NCBI RefSeq assembly: GCF_032852305.1
Contig: NZ_CP136594.1
Span: 1,215,501-1,279,500, forward strand
Reading direction: 5' to 3'
Origin: Parasphingorhabdus sp. SCSIO 66989
Lineage (GTDB): Bacteria > Pseudomonadota > Alphaproteobacteria > Sphingomonadales > Sphingomonadaceae
DNA: 64,000 nucleotides
Shown: in pieces, positions 56,025 through 64,000 of the stretch
Position numbering within the stretch: position 1 is the first letter of the stretch
Layout of the letters: each line of letters starts with the position of its first letter
Notes under the pieces: generated by a model
Told to the model about the DNA's origin: nothing
The model's input: the letters and a program-made list of their open reading frames with translations, nothing else
Database searches by the model: none
Position numbers and translations under genes: made by a program

Positions 56025-57221
56025 TTATTGGCCTTGCGATTTCTGCATTAAGGAAATCAAGGCATCATAATAGCGATACATCGGATTTTGCGGTTCAATC
56101 GCTTCTATCACCTCAAGGCCATGGCGAAACGCATTGCCGCCTGTCATGAAGAGCACGAGGCCGTCGCCGCTATCGGGATCGAAATAGACCTGCGCATGTT
56201 CGGCAAAATCGTTCCCGCCATGGTTGAGAACGCGTTTGCCGCCATCCTCAAACACAGCCCAGCCAAGCCCGTACCCCAGGTTTTCCGGACAATAGCTGAT
56301 CGTAGGAGGGCAATCATAGCCGGGATCCCGCTCCGAACCGCGCGCAAATATTGTTTGCCGCTCGGCAATCAATTCGTTCGAAAGCCCTTTTTTGGAAATT
56401 AACGCAGAAAGCAAGGAAGCGTATCCGGGCACTGTAGCGAACATATTGTCCGCTGCGCTATAATCGCTTTCCTGTATTATCGTGCCATCCTGAGACCGCC
56501 GAAAGGCATCCTGCCACTCGCCATCACGATTCACTCCGCGCGCGACATTTGGTTCGACAATAGGAGATCGCCCCACGCTGACGCCTTCAATGCCCAGGGG
56601 CTTTAGCAGTTCTTTCTCTACCAGTTCGGGATATGTCGCTTCAAAGCGGGCTTCCAGATAGCGCATGAGAATCTCGATTGCCGCGCCTGAATAGCTCACC
56701 TTGCCATCGCCCGGCTCTCCGAGAAAGGCGAGACGATTATCGTCATAGTTATAGGGCCAGTTTCGCAAAGTGGTTTGATGAGAGAGAATAATACGCGGGG
56801 TAAGCAGGTCGTAGCGTGGATCGTCAGTCAGATGGGGATGGCGGAAATATGTGCCTATCGGATCATCCAATGACATTGCGCCGCGATTGACCAAGCGCAA
56901 AACCGTCTCGGCAATCAGGGTCTTCGATACGGATGCGGGGTTAAACCAGTTATCCTTCGTTACCGGTACACCCGGTGAAGCCTCTCCGGCATATTCGCTA
57001 TGCACCAGCTTTCCGTCACGGATAACCCCAACGGCAATGCCTCCGACATTGGGAAGTGCTGCCACCCTAGCCATCGTTTCCCGAAGGTTCTTGGCATCAA
57101 ATCTTGCTTCATCCGTGACCGCTTCCGCCTGTTCGGAAGATTGTGCAATGGCCATGGCTGGGGCGTATATGGTGCCAGCCAGCAAGCAGGACGCGAAGGC
57201 AAGTCTCAATGGAACTATCAT
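56025..57221 (-). CDS. Serine hydrolase of the beta-lactamase (class C-like) family
   Basis: This 398-residue exported protein has a signal peptide of about 27 residues. The SxxK motif is in NPASVSKTLIAE (serine near residue 97), the tyrosine in VSYSGAAIEIL (about 175) is the likely second catalytic residue, and a late LNHGGND block stands in for KTG. The family includes esterases, peptidases and true AmpC enzymes. The deviating third motif makes an esterase or peptidase more likely than resistance. Confidence 0.87.
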   Translation of the reverse strand: MIVPLRLAFASCLLAGTIYAPAMAIAQSSEQAEAVTDEARFDAKNLRETMARVAALPNVGGIAVGVIRDGKLVHSEYAGEASPGVPVTKDNWFNPASVSKTLIAETVLRLVNRGAMSLDDPIGTYFRHPHLTDDPRYDLLTPRIILSHQTTLRNWPYNYDDNRLAFLGEPGDGKVSYSGAAIEILMRYLEARFEATYPELVEKELLKPLGIEGVSVGRSPIVEPNVARGVNRDGEWQDAFRRSQDGTIIQESDYSAADNMFATVPGYASLLSALISKKGLSNELIAERQTIFARGSERDPGYDCPPTISYCPENLGYGLGWAVFEDGGKRVLNHGGNDFAEHAQVYFDPDSGDGLVLFMTGGNAFRHGLEVIEAIEPQNPMYRYYDALISLMQKSQGQ

Positions 57222-57320
57222 GATAACCCCCCCTTAGTGATTTACTGTCATAAAACACCAAGGAGGATTGGAGTCAATGGTGGCGTTGCGGTTTTATCGT
57301 CCGGTCAGCGCATGCCCCTG

Positions 57321-58727
57321 TCAGATATGGATCGGTTTGCCGGTCACCGCCATCGCCGCTTCTTTCACCGCTTCGCTGTGCGTCGGGTGGGCGTGGCAGG
57401 TATAGGCGATGTCCTCGGATGTTGCGCCGAATTCCATTGCTTGAACGACCTGTGCGATCATCGTGCCCGCGAGCGAGGAGATGATATGCACGCCGAGAAC
57501 CCGGTCGGTTTCGGCATCGGCCAGAACCTTGACGAAGCCGTCAGTGTCGCGATTGGTCTTGGCGCGGCTATTGCCCATGAAGGGGAATTTACCCTTTTTG
57601 TATTTAACGCCCGCCTCTTTCAGCTCTTCTTCGGTCTTGCCGATATTGGCGATTTCCGGATGGGTATAGACGACGCCAGGGATGAGGTCGTGATTGACGA
57701 TACCCGTCTGGCCCGCAATGTTTTCCGCAACCGCAATGCCTTCATCCTCGGCACGGTGCGCCAGCATCGGCCCCGGGATTACATCGCCAATGGCGTAGAT
57801 ATTGGAAACGCTGGTCGCAAAGTCGTGACCGACCTCAATCTGACCGCGATTATTGGTGGCCAGACCGGCTTTTTCCAGTGCCAGCCCCTCGGTGTTCGGG
57901 CTGCGGCCAATGCACACCAGAACCGCATCAGCGGACAGTGTTTCAGTGTCGCCACCTGCAGCCGGCTCGATGCTGACCGTCGCCTTTTTGCCCTTTACGG
58001 TAACGCCTGTCACCTTGGTGCCGGTTTTGATGTCAAAGCCCTGTTTCTTGAACAGCTTGGCCGACTCTTTGCGCACTTCGCCGTCCATGCCGGGCAGGAT
58101 TTGATCGAGATACTCGACTACAGTGACCTTGGCACCGAGACGCCGCCAGACGCTGCCGAGTTCCAGGCCGATAACGCCACCGCCGATCAGCACCAGATGG
58201 TCAGGCACTTTTGGCAATGACAGCGCTCCGGTGGAATCAACGACAATGCCTTTGCCATTATCGACCTCGACGCCGGGCAGGGGCGTGACCGATGAGCCGG
58301 TAGCGATAATGATATTCTTGGCGCGCACTGTCTCGTCGCCGACCTTGACCGTGTTGGCATCTTCAAAGCTGGCATGGCCTTTGAGCCAGGTCACCTTGTT
58401 CTTCTTGAACAGAAATTCGATGCCGCCGGTGAGGCCAGACACGGCTTCGTCTTTCTCGGCCATCATCTGGTTGAGATCGAGCTTGGCACCGGTGAGCTTG
58501 ATGCCAAATTTCTCAAGCGCGCCGCTATGGGCTTCTTCATACAGTTCAGAAGCGTGGAGCAGCGCTTTGGAAGGGATGCAGCCGACATTGAGGCAAGTAC
58601 CGCCCAGCGTCTCGCGGCTTTCGGCACAGGCGGTCTTCAGCCCGAGCTGTGCAGCACGAATGGCGGCGACATAGCCACCGGGGCCGGAGCCGATTACCAG
58701 TACATCATAGTCGAATTCGTTGCTCAT
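57321..58727 (-). CDS. lpd: Dihydrolipoyl dehydrogenase
   Basis: This 468-residue FAD enzyme re-oxidises the lipoyl groups of 2-oxoacid dehydrogenases. The FAD-binding GSGPGGYVAAIRAAQLG opens the protein, the redox pair is in GGTCLNVGCIPSK (about residues 43-55), the NAD site is GGGVIGLELGSVW (about 180), and the acid-base histidine is in HAHPTHSEAVKEAA near the C-terminus. It is downstream of odhB and a small lipoprotein gene, so it is probably dedicated to the 2-oxoglutarate complex. Confidence 0.97.
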   Translation of the reverse strand: MSNEFDYDVLVIGSGPGGYVAAIRAAQLGLKTACAESRETLGGTCLNVGCIPSKALLHASELYEEAHSGALEKFGIKLTGAKLDLNQMMAEKDEAVSGLTGGIEFLFKKNKVTWLKGHASFEDANTVKVGDETVRAKNIIIATGSSVTPLPGVEVDNGKGIVVDSTGALSLPKVPDHLVLIGGGVIGLELGSVWRRLGAKVTVVEYLDQILPGMDGEVRKESAKLFKKQGFDIKTGTKVTGVTVKGKKATVSIEPAAGGDTETLSADAVLVCIGRSPNTEGLALEKAGLATNNRGQIEVGHDFATSVSNIYAIGDVIPGPMLAHRAEDEGIAVAENIAGQTGIVNHDLIPGVVYTHPEIANIGKTEEELKEAGVKYKKGKFPFMGNSRAKTNRDTDGFVKVLADAETDRVLGVHIISSLAGTMIAQVVQAMEFGATSEDIAYTCHAHPTHSEAVKEAAMAVTGKPIHI

Positions 58728-58735
58728 CTCTAACT

Positions 58736-58820
58736 CCGTTCGCCCTGAGCCTGTCGAAGGGCCGTTTTTTCTTTAGCTCCCCAAAAGGACAAGGCTCCAA
58801 CAAGCTCAGCCCGAACGGGG
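58736..58820. repeat. CCGTTCGCCCTGAGC-type palindromic repeat
   Basis: Arms CCGTTCGCCCTGAGCCTGTC and GCTCAGCCCGAACGG are separated by about 45 bases. It fills the gap between the small lipoprotein gene and lpd, within the likely TCA operon. Confidence 0.7.
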
Positions 58821-58836
58821 ACATTAAACGAATAAG

Positions 58837-59154
58837 TCAATTCGCGGCTTTCAGCGTGCCGTCTTCATTGAGCAGTTCTGATACGCACTGATCAACAAAA
58901 GGCATGAACTTTTCCTCATCACCGCCGATGAAATCTGATACTTCCAGGTTCTCTGCGGCGCGTTCTGCGGTGCACTGGCATAGCGGCTCAGCCACTTCAT
59001 TGGGCGTGCCGGTCTTGATTGCCTCTGCGGTGCAGGATTCTACAAAAGCGGGCACCGCACCCTCTTTGAAGCTCTTAGAAAACTCTTCACCGCAGGCGGA
59101 AAGGACTAGTGTTGCAATGGCACACATAGTCGATGCTTTGATCAATTTATGCAT
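58837..59154 (-). CDS. Small lipoprotein of unknown function in the odhB-lpd gap
   Basis: This 105-residue protein has a signal peptide ending in the lipobox LVLSACGEE (cysteine near residue 21). The acidic mature part has three cysteines: one in FVESCTAEA, one in PLCQCTAERA (first of a CQC pair) and one in FVDQCVSELL. The spacing suggests a small disulfide- or metal-linked helical bundle. It lies 11 bases from odhB on the same strand. No link to the 2-oxoglutarate complex is known. Confidence 0.75.
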   Translation of the reverse strand: MHKLIKASTMCAIATLVLSACGEEFSKSFKEGAVPAFVESCTAEAIKTGTPNEVAEPLCQCTAERAAENLEVSDFIGGDEEKFMPFVDQCVSELLNEDGTLKAAN

Positions 59155-59165
59155 TATCGTGGTCC

Positions 59166-60380
59166 TTATAAATCTATCAACAGCCGCGCTGGGTCCTCAA
59201 TCGCTTCCTTGATTCGGACGAGGAAGGTCACCGCTTCCTTGCCATCAATGAGGCGATGGTCATAGCTCAGCGCGAGATACATCATCGGACGTGCCGCGAT
59301 TGAGCCATCGGGCATCACCACTGGACGCTTGTCGATACGGTGCAGGCCGAGCACAGCGGATTGCGGCGGGTTGATGATCGGCGTCGACATCAGCGATCCG
59401 AACACGCCGCCATTGGAGATGGTGAAGGTGCCTCCCTGCATCTCTTCCATTTTCAACGTGCCTGCCTTGGCACGCTTGCCGAAATCGCCGATGGTGTTTT
59501 CAATATCGGCAAAGCTCATGCTCTCGGCGTTGCGGATCACCGGCACCACCAGACCATTGGGCGCGCTGACCGCGACCGAGATATCGGCATAATTGTGATA
59601 AATGATCTCATCGCCCTCGATCTGGGCGTTGACGGCGGGGACATCTTTGAGTGCCATACACGCCGCCTTGGCGAAAAAGCCCATAAAGCCGAGGCGGACG
59701 CCGTGCTTCTTCTCGAACAGGTCCTTATACTTGGCTCGCGTTTCCATCACTGCGGTCATGTCGACATCGTTGAAGGTGGTGAGCAGCGCGGCATTATCCT
59801 GCGCTGATTTAAGACGCTTGGCGATGGTCTGACGGATGCGGGTCATGCGCACACGCTCCACCTCGCGGCCCGGGGCAGCAGTGCCGGATACAGCGACCGC
59901 CGGAGCAGGCGCGGTGTCAGCACCCTTGTTATTGGCGGCGGCCAGAACGTCTTCCTTGGTCAACCGGCCATCGCGACCCGTGCCTTTGATCTTGGTCGGG
60001 TCGACGCCATGCTCCAGCACCAGACGGCGCACCGCCGGTGACAGGGTAGGGACTTCGCCGCTGGGTGCTTCTGTCGGTGCCGGGGCAGGCGCAGGCGCAG
60101 CGGTCTTTTCTGCCGCGGGCGCTGCCTTCGGTGCAGCCTTGCCATCGGTGTCGATAGTAGCGATCAGCGCGCCGACTTCGACGGTATCGCCCTCGGCAAC
60201 CGCATGTTCGCCCATCACGCCTGCCGCCGGGGCGGGGACTTCGATCGAGACCTTGTCGGTTTCCAGACTCGCCACAGGCTCGTCAGCGGCGACGGCATCG
60301 CCCGGCTGTTTCAGCCATTCGCCGACAGTGGCTTCGGTAATCGATTCGCCCAATGCGGGGACGGTGACATCAATGCTCAT
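59166..60380 (-). CDS. odhB: Dihydrolipoyllysine succinyltransferase (E2 of 2-oxoglutarate dehydrogenase)
   Basis: This 404-residue protein has one lipoyl domain (about residues 1-76, lysine in [12 protein letters not shown] near 43). An Ala/Pro-rich linker, a peripheral-subunit-binding domain (about 112-148, [20 protein letters not shown]) and the catalytic core with the histidine in [14 protein letters not shown] (about 375) follow. It passes succinyl groups to CoA. It lies 18 bases after sucA on the same strand, so both are co-expressed. Confidence 0.97.
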   Translation of the reverse strand: MSIDVTVPALGESITEATVGEWLKQPGDAVAADEPVASLETDKVSIEVPAPAAGVMGEHAVAEGDTVEVGALIATIDTDGKAAPKAAPAAEKTAAPAPAPAPTEAPSGEVPTLSPAVRRLVLEHGVDPTKIKGTGRDGRLTKEDVLAAANNKGADTAPAPAVAVSGTAAPGREVERVRMTRIRQTIAKRLKSAQDNAALLTTFNDVDMTAVMETRAKYKDLFEKKHGVRLGFMGFFAKAACMALKDVPAVNAQIEGDEIIYHNYADISVAVSAPNGLVVPVIRNAESMSFADIENTIGDFGKRAKAGTLKMEEMQGGTFTISNGGVFGSLMSTPIINPPQSAVLGLHRIDKRPVVMPDGSIAARPMMYLALSYDHRLIDGKEAVTFLVRIKEAIEDPARLLIDL

Positions 60381-60398
60381 TTCTTAGCCTTTCCGGGA

Positions 60399-63206
60399 CT
60401 ATGATTTTCTCTGGCGGCGTATTTCTTCGCGGACACTATGGCCCAAAGCTTCAGCGATCAGTGCGCCCTGTTCGGCGGCATGGCGCTTGGCGAGGCCGGT
60501 GGCCGGGGAAGCCGAGGCCGCGCGTCCGGCATAGCGGGCGCGGTCAGGACCAACGCCAGCCTCTTTAAGACATTCCTCGATCAGTGGATCGACAAAGCTC
60601 CACGCGCCATTGTTTTTCGGCTCTTCCTGCGCCCAGATCACTTCTTCCAAGTTCTTCATGCGCTTGAGGCGTACAACCAGCGGTTCGCCGGGGAAGGGGT
60701 AGAGCTGCTCAATGCGGACGATGCTGGTGTTTGTGTCACCCGCCGCATCGCGCGCCTCGATCAGGTCATAGGCGACCTTGCCCGAGCACAGTACCAGCCG
60801 CTTGATATCCGCATCCTTGGGCGGATTGGTATCCGATTTGATGCGCATGAAATGGCTCTCGCCGGTAAATTCATCGGCGCTCGACACGGCCATTTTGTGC
60901 CGCAACAGCGATTTCGGCGTCATAATTACCAAAGGCTTGCGGAAATTGCGGTGCATCTGGCGACGCAGCACATGGAAGTAGTTAGCAGGTGTGGTGATAT
61001 TGCACACTTGGATATTGTCATCGGCGCAAAGCTGTAGGAAGCGCTCCAGACGCGCCGAGCTATGTTCCGGACCCTGACCCTCATAACCATGGGGCAGCAG
61101 CATCACCAGACCATTGGCGCGAAGCCATTTGGCCTCACCGCTGGCAACAAACTGGTCGATCATGATCTGCGCACCATTGGCAAAATCGCCAAATTGCGCT
61201 TCCCAGAGCACCAACGTCTTGGGGTCGGCCATGGCATAGCCATATTCAAAGCCAAGCACGCCATATTCAGACAGAGTGCTATCCAAGACTTCAAAATCAC
61301 CATGCGGCACATTGCTCAAAGGAATATAGCGGTCGGCATTCTCCTGATCGACCCAGACGGCGTGACGCTGTGAGAAGGTGCCGCGACCGCTATCCTGACC
61401 CGAAAGGCGGACATTATAGCCCTCTGACTGCAGTGAACCAAAGGCCAGCGCCTCGCCGGTGGCCCAGTCAAAGCCCGCGCCATCGGTAAACATCTTTTCC
61501 TTGGCCTTGATGATACGCGCCAGCGTCTTGTGGACATTCACATCTTCAGGAATGCGGGTCAGTGTCTCGCCGAGACTGTCGAGCAGCTTCTTCTCGATAC
61601 CGGTTTCGACATTGCGCCGCGAGGTTTCGGGATCGGCGGGTTTATGCAGGCCTGACCAGCGACCAGCGAACCAGTCTGCCTTATTGGGCTTGTAGCTTTT
61701 GGCCGACTGGAACTGCTCTTCCATTTCATCGACCTTGGCCTGAGCGGTGCCATCCATCCATTTCTGGTCGATCACGCCTTGAGAAATCAGCCGGTCGCCA
61801 TAGAGCTTGCTGACCTTGGGGTGCTGGCGAATTTCCTTGTACATCAGCGGCTGGGTAAAGCTTGGTTCATCGCCTTCATTATGGCCGAAGCGACGATAGC
61901 ACCACATATCGATGACGATATCGCGATGGAATTTCTGACGGAAATCAATCGCCAGCTTGCAGGCGAAAGTCACGGCCTCAGGGTCATCACCATTGACGTG
62001 CAGGATCGGCGCCTGAACGCCTTTGGCCACATCCGATGGATAGGGCGAGGAGCGGGCAAATTGCGGGCTGGTGGTAAAGCCGATCTGGTTGTTGACGATA
62101 AAATGGATGCAGCCGCCGGTATTATAGCCGCGTACCCCGGAAAAGCTGAGGCACTCCCATACAATGCCTTGCCCGGCAAAGGCGGCATCGCCGTGAAGCA
62201 GAACCGGCAGCACTTCATCATTATTGTCGATATTGTCGCGCTCCACCTGCTGCGCGCGGACCTTGCCGAGAACCACCGGGTTCACCGCCTCAAGGTGCGA
62301 CGGGTTGGGGACCAGCGACATATGTACTGAAATACCGTCAAATTCCCGGTCGGTGGAGGTGCCGAGGTGATATTTCACATCGCCTGAACCGCCAACATCA
62401 TCGGGGTTGGCACTGCCGCCGGAGAATTCGTGGAAGATGACACGATAAGGCTTGGCCATCACATTGGCGAGGACGTTGAGGCGGCCACGATGCGGCATGC
62501 CATAGACAATCTCACGCACGCCATATTGGCTACCATATTTGATCACCGCTTCAAGCGCCGGGACCATGGACTCGCCGCCATCAAGCCCGAAGCGCTTGGT
62601 GCCGACATATTTCTTGCCGAGGAAATTCTCGAACTGCTCGGCCTCGATTACCTTGGAGAGGATCGCTTTTTTGCCCTCAGGCGTAAACTCGATGCCCTTG
62701 TCTTCGCCTTCCATCCGCTCCTGAAAGAAGCGGCGCTCCTCAATGTCGGAGATGTGCATATATTCCAGGCCGACATTGCCGCAATAATTGGCGCGCAAGG
62801 TCGCGATCAGCTGATTGACCGTGGCTTTTTCAAAGCCCATCACTCCGCCGAGATAGACAGGGCGGTCAAGTTCATCGGGCTTGAAGCCATGATACTCCGG
62901 TGTCAGATCGGCTGGCAGTTCGATCTTGGAAAGGCCCAGCGGGTCGAGATTGGCGCCCAGATGCCCCCGCACGCGATAGGTGCGGATCAGCATCATCGCA
63001 CGAATGGATTTTTCTGCCTCATAGGCGAGATCGGCTGATGCGATGGTATCACCAGCCTTTTTGGCAGATGCCTTGACCATCGCCTCCATCTGCGTCGGGT
63101 CGAGCGCGGATGTCAGATCATCGTCAATATCCAGTGGCCAATGGCTTCGTTCCCAGCTCGGGCCGGGTTCGGGTTCCTGGGTGCCATTCCATTCAAAATC
63201 GGTCAT
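60399..63206 (-). CDS. sucA: 2-oxoglutarate dehydrogenase E1
   Basis: This 935-residue thiamine diphosphate enzyme decarboxylates 2-oxoglutarate. The N-terminal E2-binding region (about 1-60) is present. GMPHRGRLNVLANVMAKPYR lies near residue 240, the ThDP/Mg site runs from GDAAFAGQGIVWE to FIVNNQIGFTTSP (about 345-385), and ALVLWEAQFGDFANGAQ-like LVLWEAQFGDFANGAQIMID is near 665. Length is typical. A palindromic repeat separates it from sucD upstream. Confidence 0.97.
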   Translation of the reverse strand: MTDFEWNGTQEPEPGPSWERSHWPLDIDDDLTSALDPTQMEAMVKASAKKAGDTIASADLAYEAEKSIRAMMLIRTYRVRGHLGANLDPLGLSKIELPADLTPEYHGFKPDELDRPVYLGGVMGFEKATVNQLIATLRANYCGNVGLEYMHISDIEERRFFQERMEGEDKGIEFTPEGKKAILSKVIEAEQFENFLGKKYVGTKRFGLDGGESMVPALEAVIKYGSQYGVREIVYGMPHRGRLNVLANVMAKPYRVIFHEFSGGSANPDDVGGSGDVKYHLGTSTDREFDGISVHMSLVPNPSHLEAVNPVVLGKVRAQQVERDNIDNNDEVLPVLLHGDAAFAGQGIVWECLSFSGVRGYNTGGCIHFIVNNQIGFTTSPQFARSSPYPSDVAKGVQAPILHVNGDDPEAVTFACKLAIDFRQKFHRDIVIDMWCYRRFGHNEGDEPSFTQPLMYKEIRQHPKVSKLYGDRLISQGVIDQKWMDGTAQAKVDEMEEQFQSAKSYKPNKADWFAGRWSGLHKPADPETSRRNVETGIEKKLLDSLGETLTRIPEDVNVHKTLARIIKAKEKMFTDGAGFDWATGEALAFGSLQSEGYNVRLSGQDSGRGTFSQRHAVWVDQENADRYIPLSNVPHGDFEVLDSTLSEYGVLGFEYGYAMADPKTLVLWEAQFGDFANGAQIMIDQFVASGEAKWLRANGLVMLLPHGYEGQGPEHSSARLERFLQLCADDNIQVCNITTPANYFHVLRRQMHRNFRKPLVIMTPKSLLRHKMAVSSADEFTGESHFMRIKSDTNPPKDADIKRLVLCSGKVAYDLIEARDAAGDTNTSIVRIEQLYPFPGEPLVVRLKRMKNLEEVIWAQEEPKNNGAWSFVDPLIEECLKEAGVGPDRARYAGRAASASPATGLAKRHAAEQGALIAEALGHSVREEIRRQRKS

Positions 63207-63222
63207 CTTCTCGTCCTGCTTT

Positions 63223-63399
63223 CCTCTCCCTTTAAGAGAGAGGGATACGAAGACTTAGGCGCGAAGCGTCTTAGTCGTAGTCGGATGAGGGTGTGCCGTG
63301 TTTGATAAATCGAACACCCTCATCCAAGTTCGCCTAAGCCACCTACGCTAAAGCTACGGCGGCCCAGGCTCCCTATCCTTCTCCCTCAAGGGGAGAAGG
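63223..63399. repeat. CCTCTCCC-type palindromic repeat between sucD and sucA
   Basis: Outer arms CCTCTCCCTTTAAGAGAGAG and CCTTCTCCCTCAAGGGGAGA, with an inner pair GATGAGGGTGT/ACACCCTCATC. It fills nearly all of the 201-base gap. It is the largest of its family here, and its inner sequence differs from those at 47938 and 52430. Confidence 0.75.
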
Positions 63400-63407
63400 A
63401 ATGATCG

Positions 63408-64000
63408 TTACACCGTCTCTTTCAGCAGCGCGTCGAGCGTTGTGCCGAGCTCGGACGGGCTGGGCGAAACGCGGATACCCGCAGCTTCCATCGCAGCGAT
63501 CTTGTCTTCTGCGCCGCCTTTGCCGCCGGAGACGATGGCACCGGCGTGACCCATGCGACGGCCCGGAGGTGCGGTGCGGCCGGCGATAAAGCCGACGGTT
63601 GGCTTGGAACGGCCTGCCTTGGCTTCGTCGGCAAGGAATTGCGCGGCTTCTTCTTCGGCGCTGCCGCCGATCTCGCCGATCATGATGATCGACTTGGTGT
63701 CGTCATCAGCAAGGAACAGCTCGAGCACGTCGATAAAGTTGGTGCCATTGACCGGGTCACCGCCAATGCCGACAGCCGTCGTCTGGCCGAGGCCGACCGC
63801 CGTGGTCTGGTGCACCGCTTCATAGGTGAGCGTACCCGAGCGCGAGACAACGCCGACAGAGCCTTTTTTGAAGATCGAACCGGGCATAATGCCGATCTTG
63901 CACTCGTCAGGGGTGAGTACACCGGGGCAGTTGGGGCCGATCAGCCGCGACTTGCTGCCCTGCAGCGCGCGCTTGACGCGGACCATATCGAGCACCGGAA
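63408..64000 (-). CDS. sucD: Succinate-CoA ligase subunit alpha, C-terminal part (5' end outside window)
   Basis: The frame is open at the right edge, and about 197 of a usual ~294 residues are visible. The enzyme makes ATP or GTP from succinyl-CoA in the TCA cycle. [35 protein letters not shown] and the phosphorylated histidine in [13 protein letters not shown] (about residue 146 of the visible part) are intact. It lies upstream of sucA in the same direction, as usual for sucCD-sucAB. Confidence 0.97.
   Translation of the reverse strand, partial: PVLDMVRVKRALQGSKSRLIGPNCPGVLTPDECKIGIMPGSIFKKGSVGVVSRSGTLTYEAVHQTTAVGLGQTTAVGIGGDPVNGTNFIDVLELFLADDDTKSIIMIGEIGGSAEEEAAQFLADEAKAGRSKPTVGFIAGRTAPPGRRMGHAGAIVSGGKGGAEDKIAAMEAAGIRVSPSPSELGTTLDALLKETV

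Noticed and set aside
56025..57221. Beta-lactamase resistance gene
   Set aside because: The SxxK motif is present, but the third motif deviates and the family is dominated by esterases and peptidases, so no resistance claim is made.
57000..58220. 406-codon frame on the plus strand across lpd and the serine hydrolase start
   Set aside because: It crosses two real genes on the other strand and shows no protein family features.

Overview
The window reads as ordinary chromosome of an alphaproteobacterium. It is most likely a member of the Sphingomonadales (Sphingopyxis/Sphingorhabdus-like). This is inferred from the moderately high GC, the sucD-sucA-odhB-lpd gene order, the separate rpsM-rpsK-rpoA-rplQ block, a SigF/NrsF sigma/anti-sigma pair beside a bufferin operon, and many short palindromic intergenic repeats. 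I see no rRNA operon, prophage, insertion sequence or CRISPR array. About 60 protein genes and one tRNA-Val cover nearly all of the sequence, and no gene-free stretch exceeds 300 bases.

Layout. 1-7 kb: the 3' part of acnA with a coupled DUF423 gene, a secreted beta-propeller lipoprotein, a DUF389 membrane protein and a TetR regulator. 7-20 kb: ygfZ/pyrC divergent pair, rarD, a leaderless-looking small membrane protein, GNAT and DUF1330 genes, an MscS channel coupled to cystathionine beta-lyase, sulfurtransferase, an FeS-type photolyase divergent from queF, a winged-helix regulator and tRNA-Val(TAC). 20-25 kb: argH-lipoprotein-lysA-siroheme synthase, with a TlpA lipoprotein whose start codon overlaps that of argH, then two coupled hotdog thioesterases. 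25.4-27.4 kb: an unrecognised three-gene unit made of a 45-residue peptide gene with a strong ribosome binding site followed by two large proteins that look paralogous, one with a cupin-like His motif. 27-35 kb: DUF2721, PD40 protein, membrane cytochrome c, pheA, polA, a GGDEF diguanylate cyclase and an aspartyl beta-hydroxylase-like protein.

35-42 kb: groES-groEL under a perfect CIRCE element, divergent from a bufferin operon (bufA1, bufB/DUF692, bufC/DUF2063, DoxX) and then an ECF sigma factor and its DUF1109/NrsF anti-sigma factor. A GTAAC(C/G)-N16-CGAA promoter motif lies before bufA1 and again between the sigma and anti-sigma genes. Together these suggest a self-limiting SigF circuit controlling a metal-buffering peptide. 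42-50 kb: sppA, an H-lectin/DUF11-like secreted protein, the rpsM-rpsK-rpoA-rplQ operon and a DHA2 drug transporter. 50-57 kb: prolyl oligopeptidase, two tandem small secreted proteins preceded by an operator-like repeat cluster, amidase, TRIC-type channel and a serine hydrolase. 57-64 kb: lpd, a small lipoprotein, odhB, sucA and partial sucD, the 2-oxoglutarate dehydrogenase/succinyl-CoA ligase segment of the TCA cycle.

The intergenic spaces hold at least six families of imperfect palindromic repeats, several of them within operons. The strongest candidates for something undescribed are the peptide-plus-paralogue locus at 25.4-27.4 kb, the mosaic two-module repeat seen at 2.2 and 15.2 kb, and the operator-like cluster at 52.56-52.64 kb.
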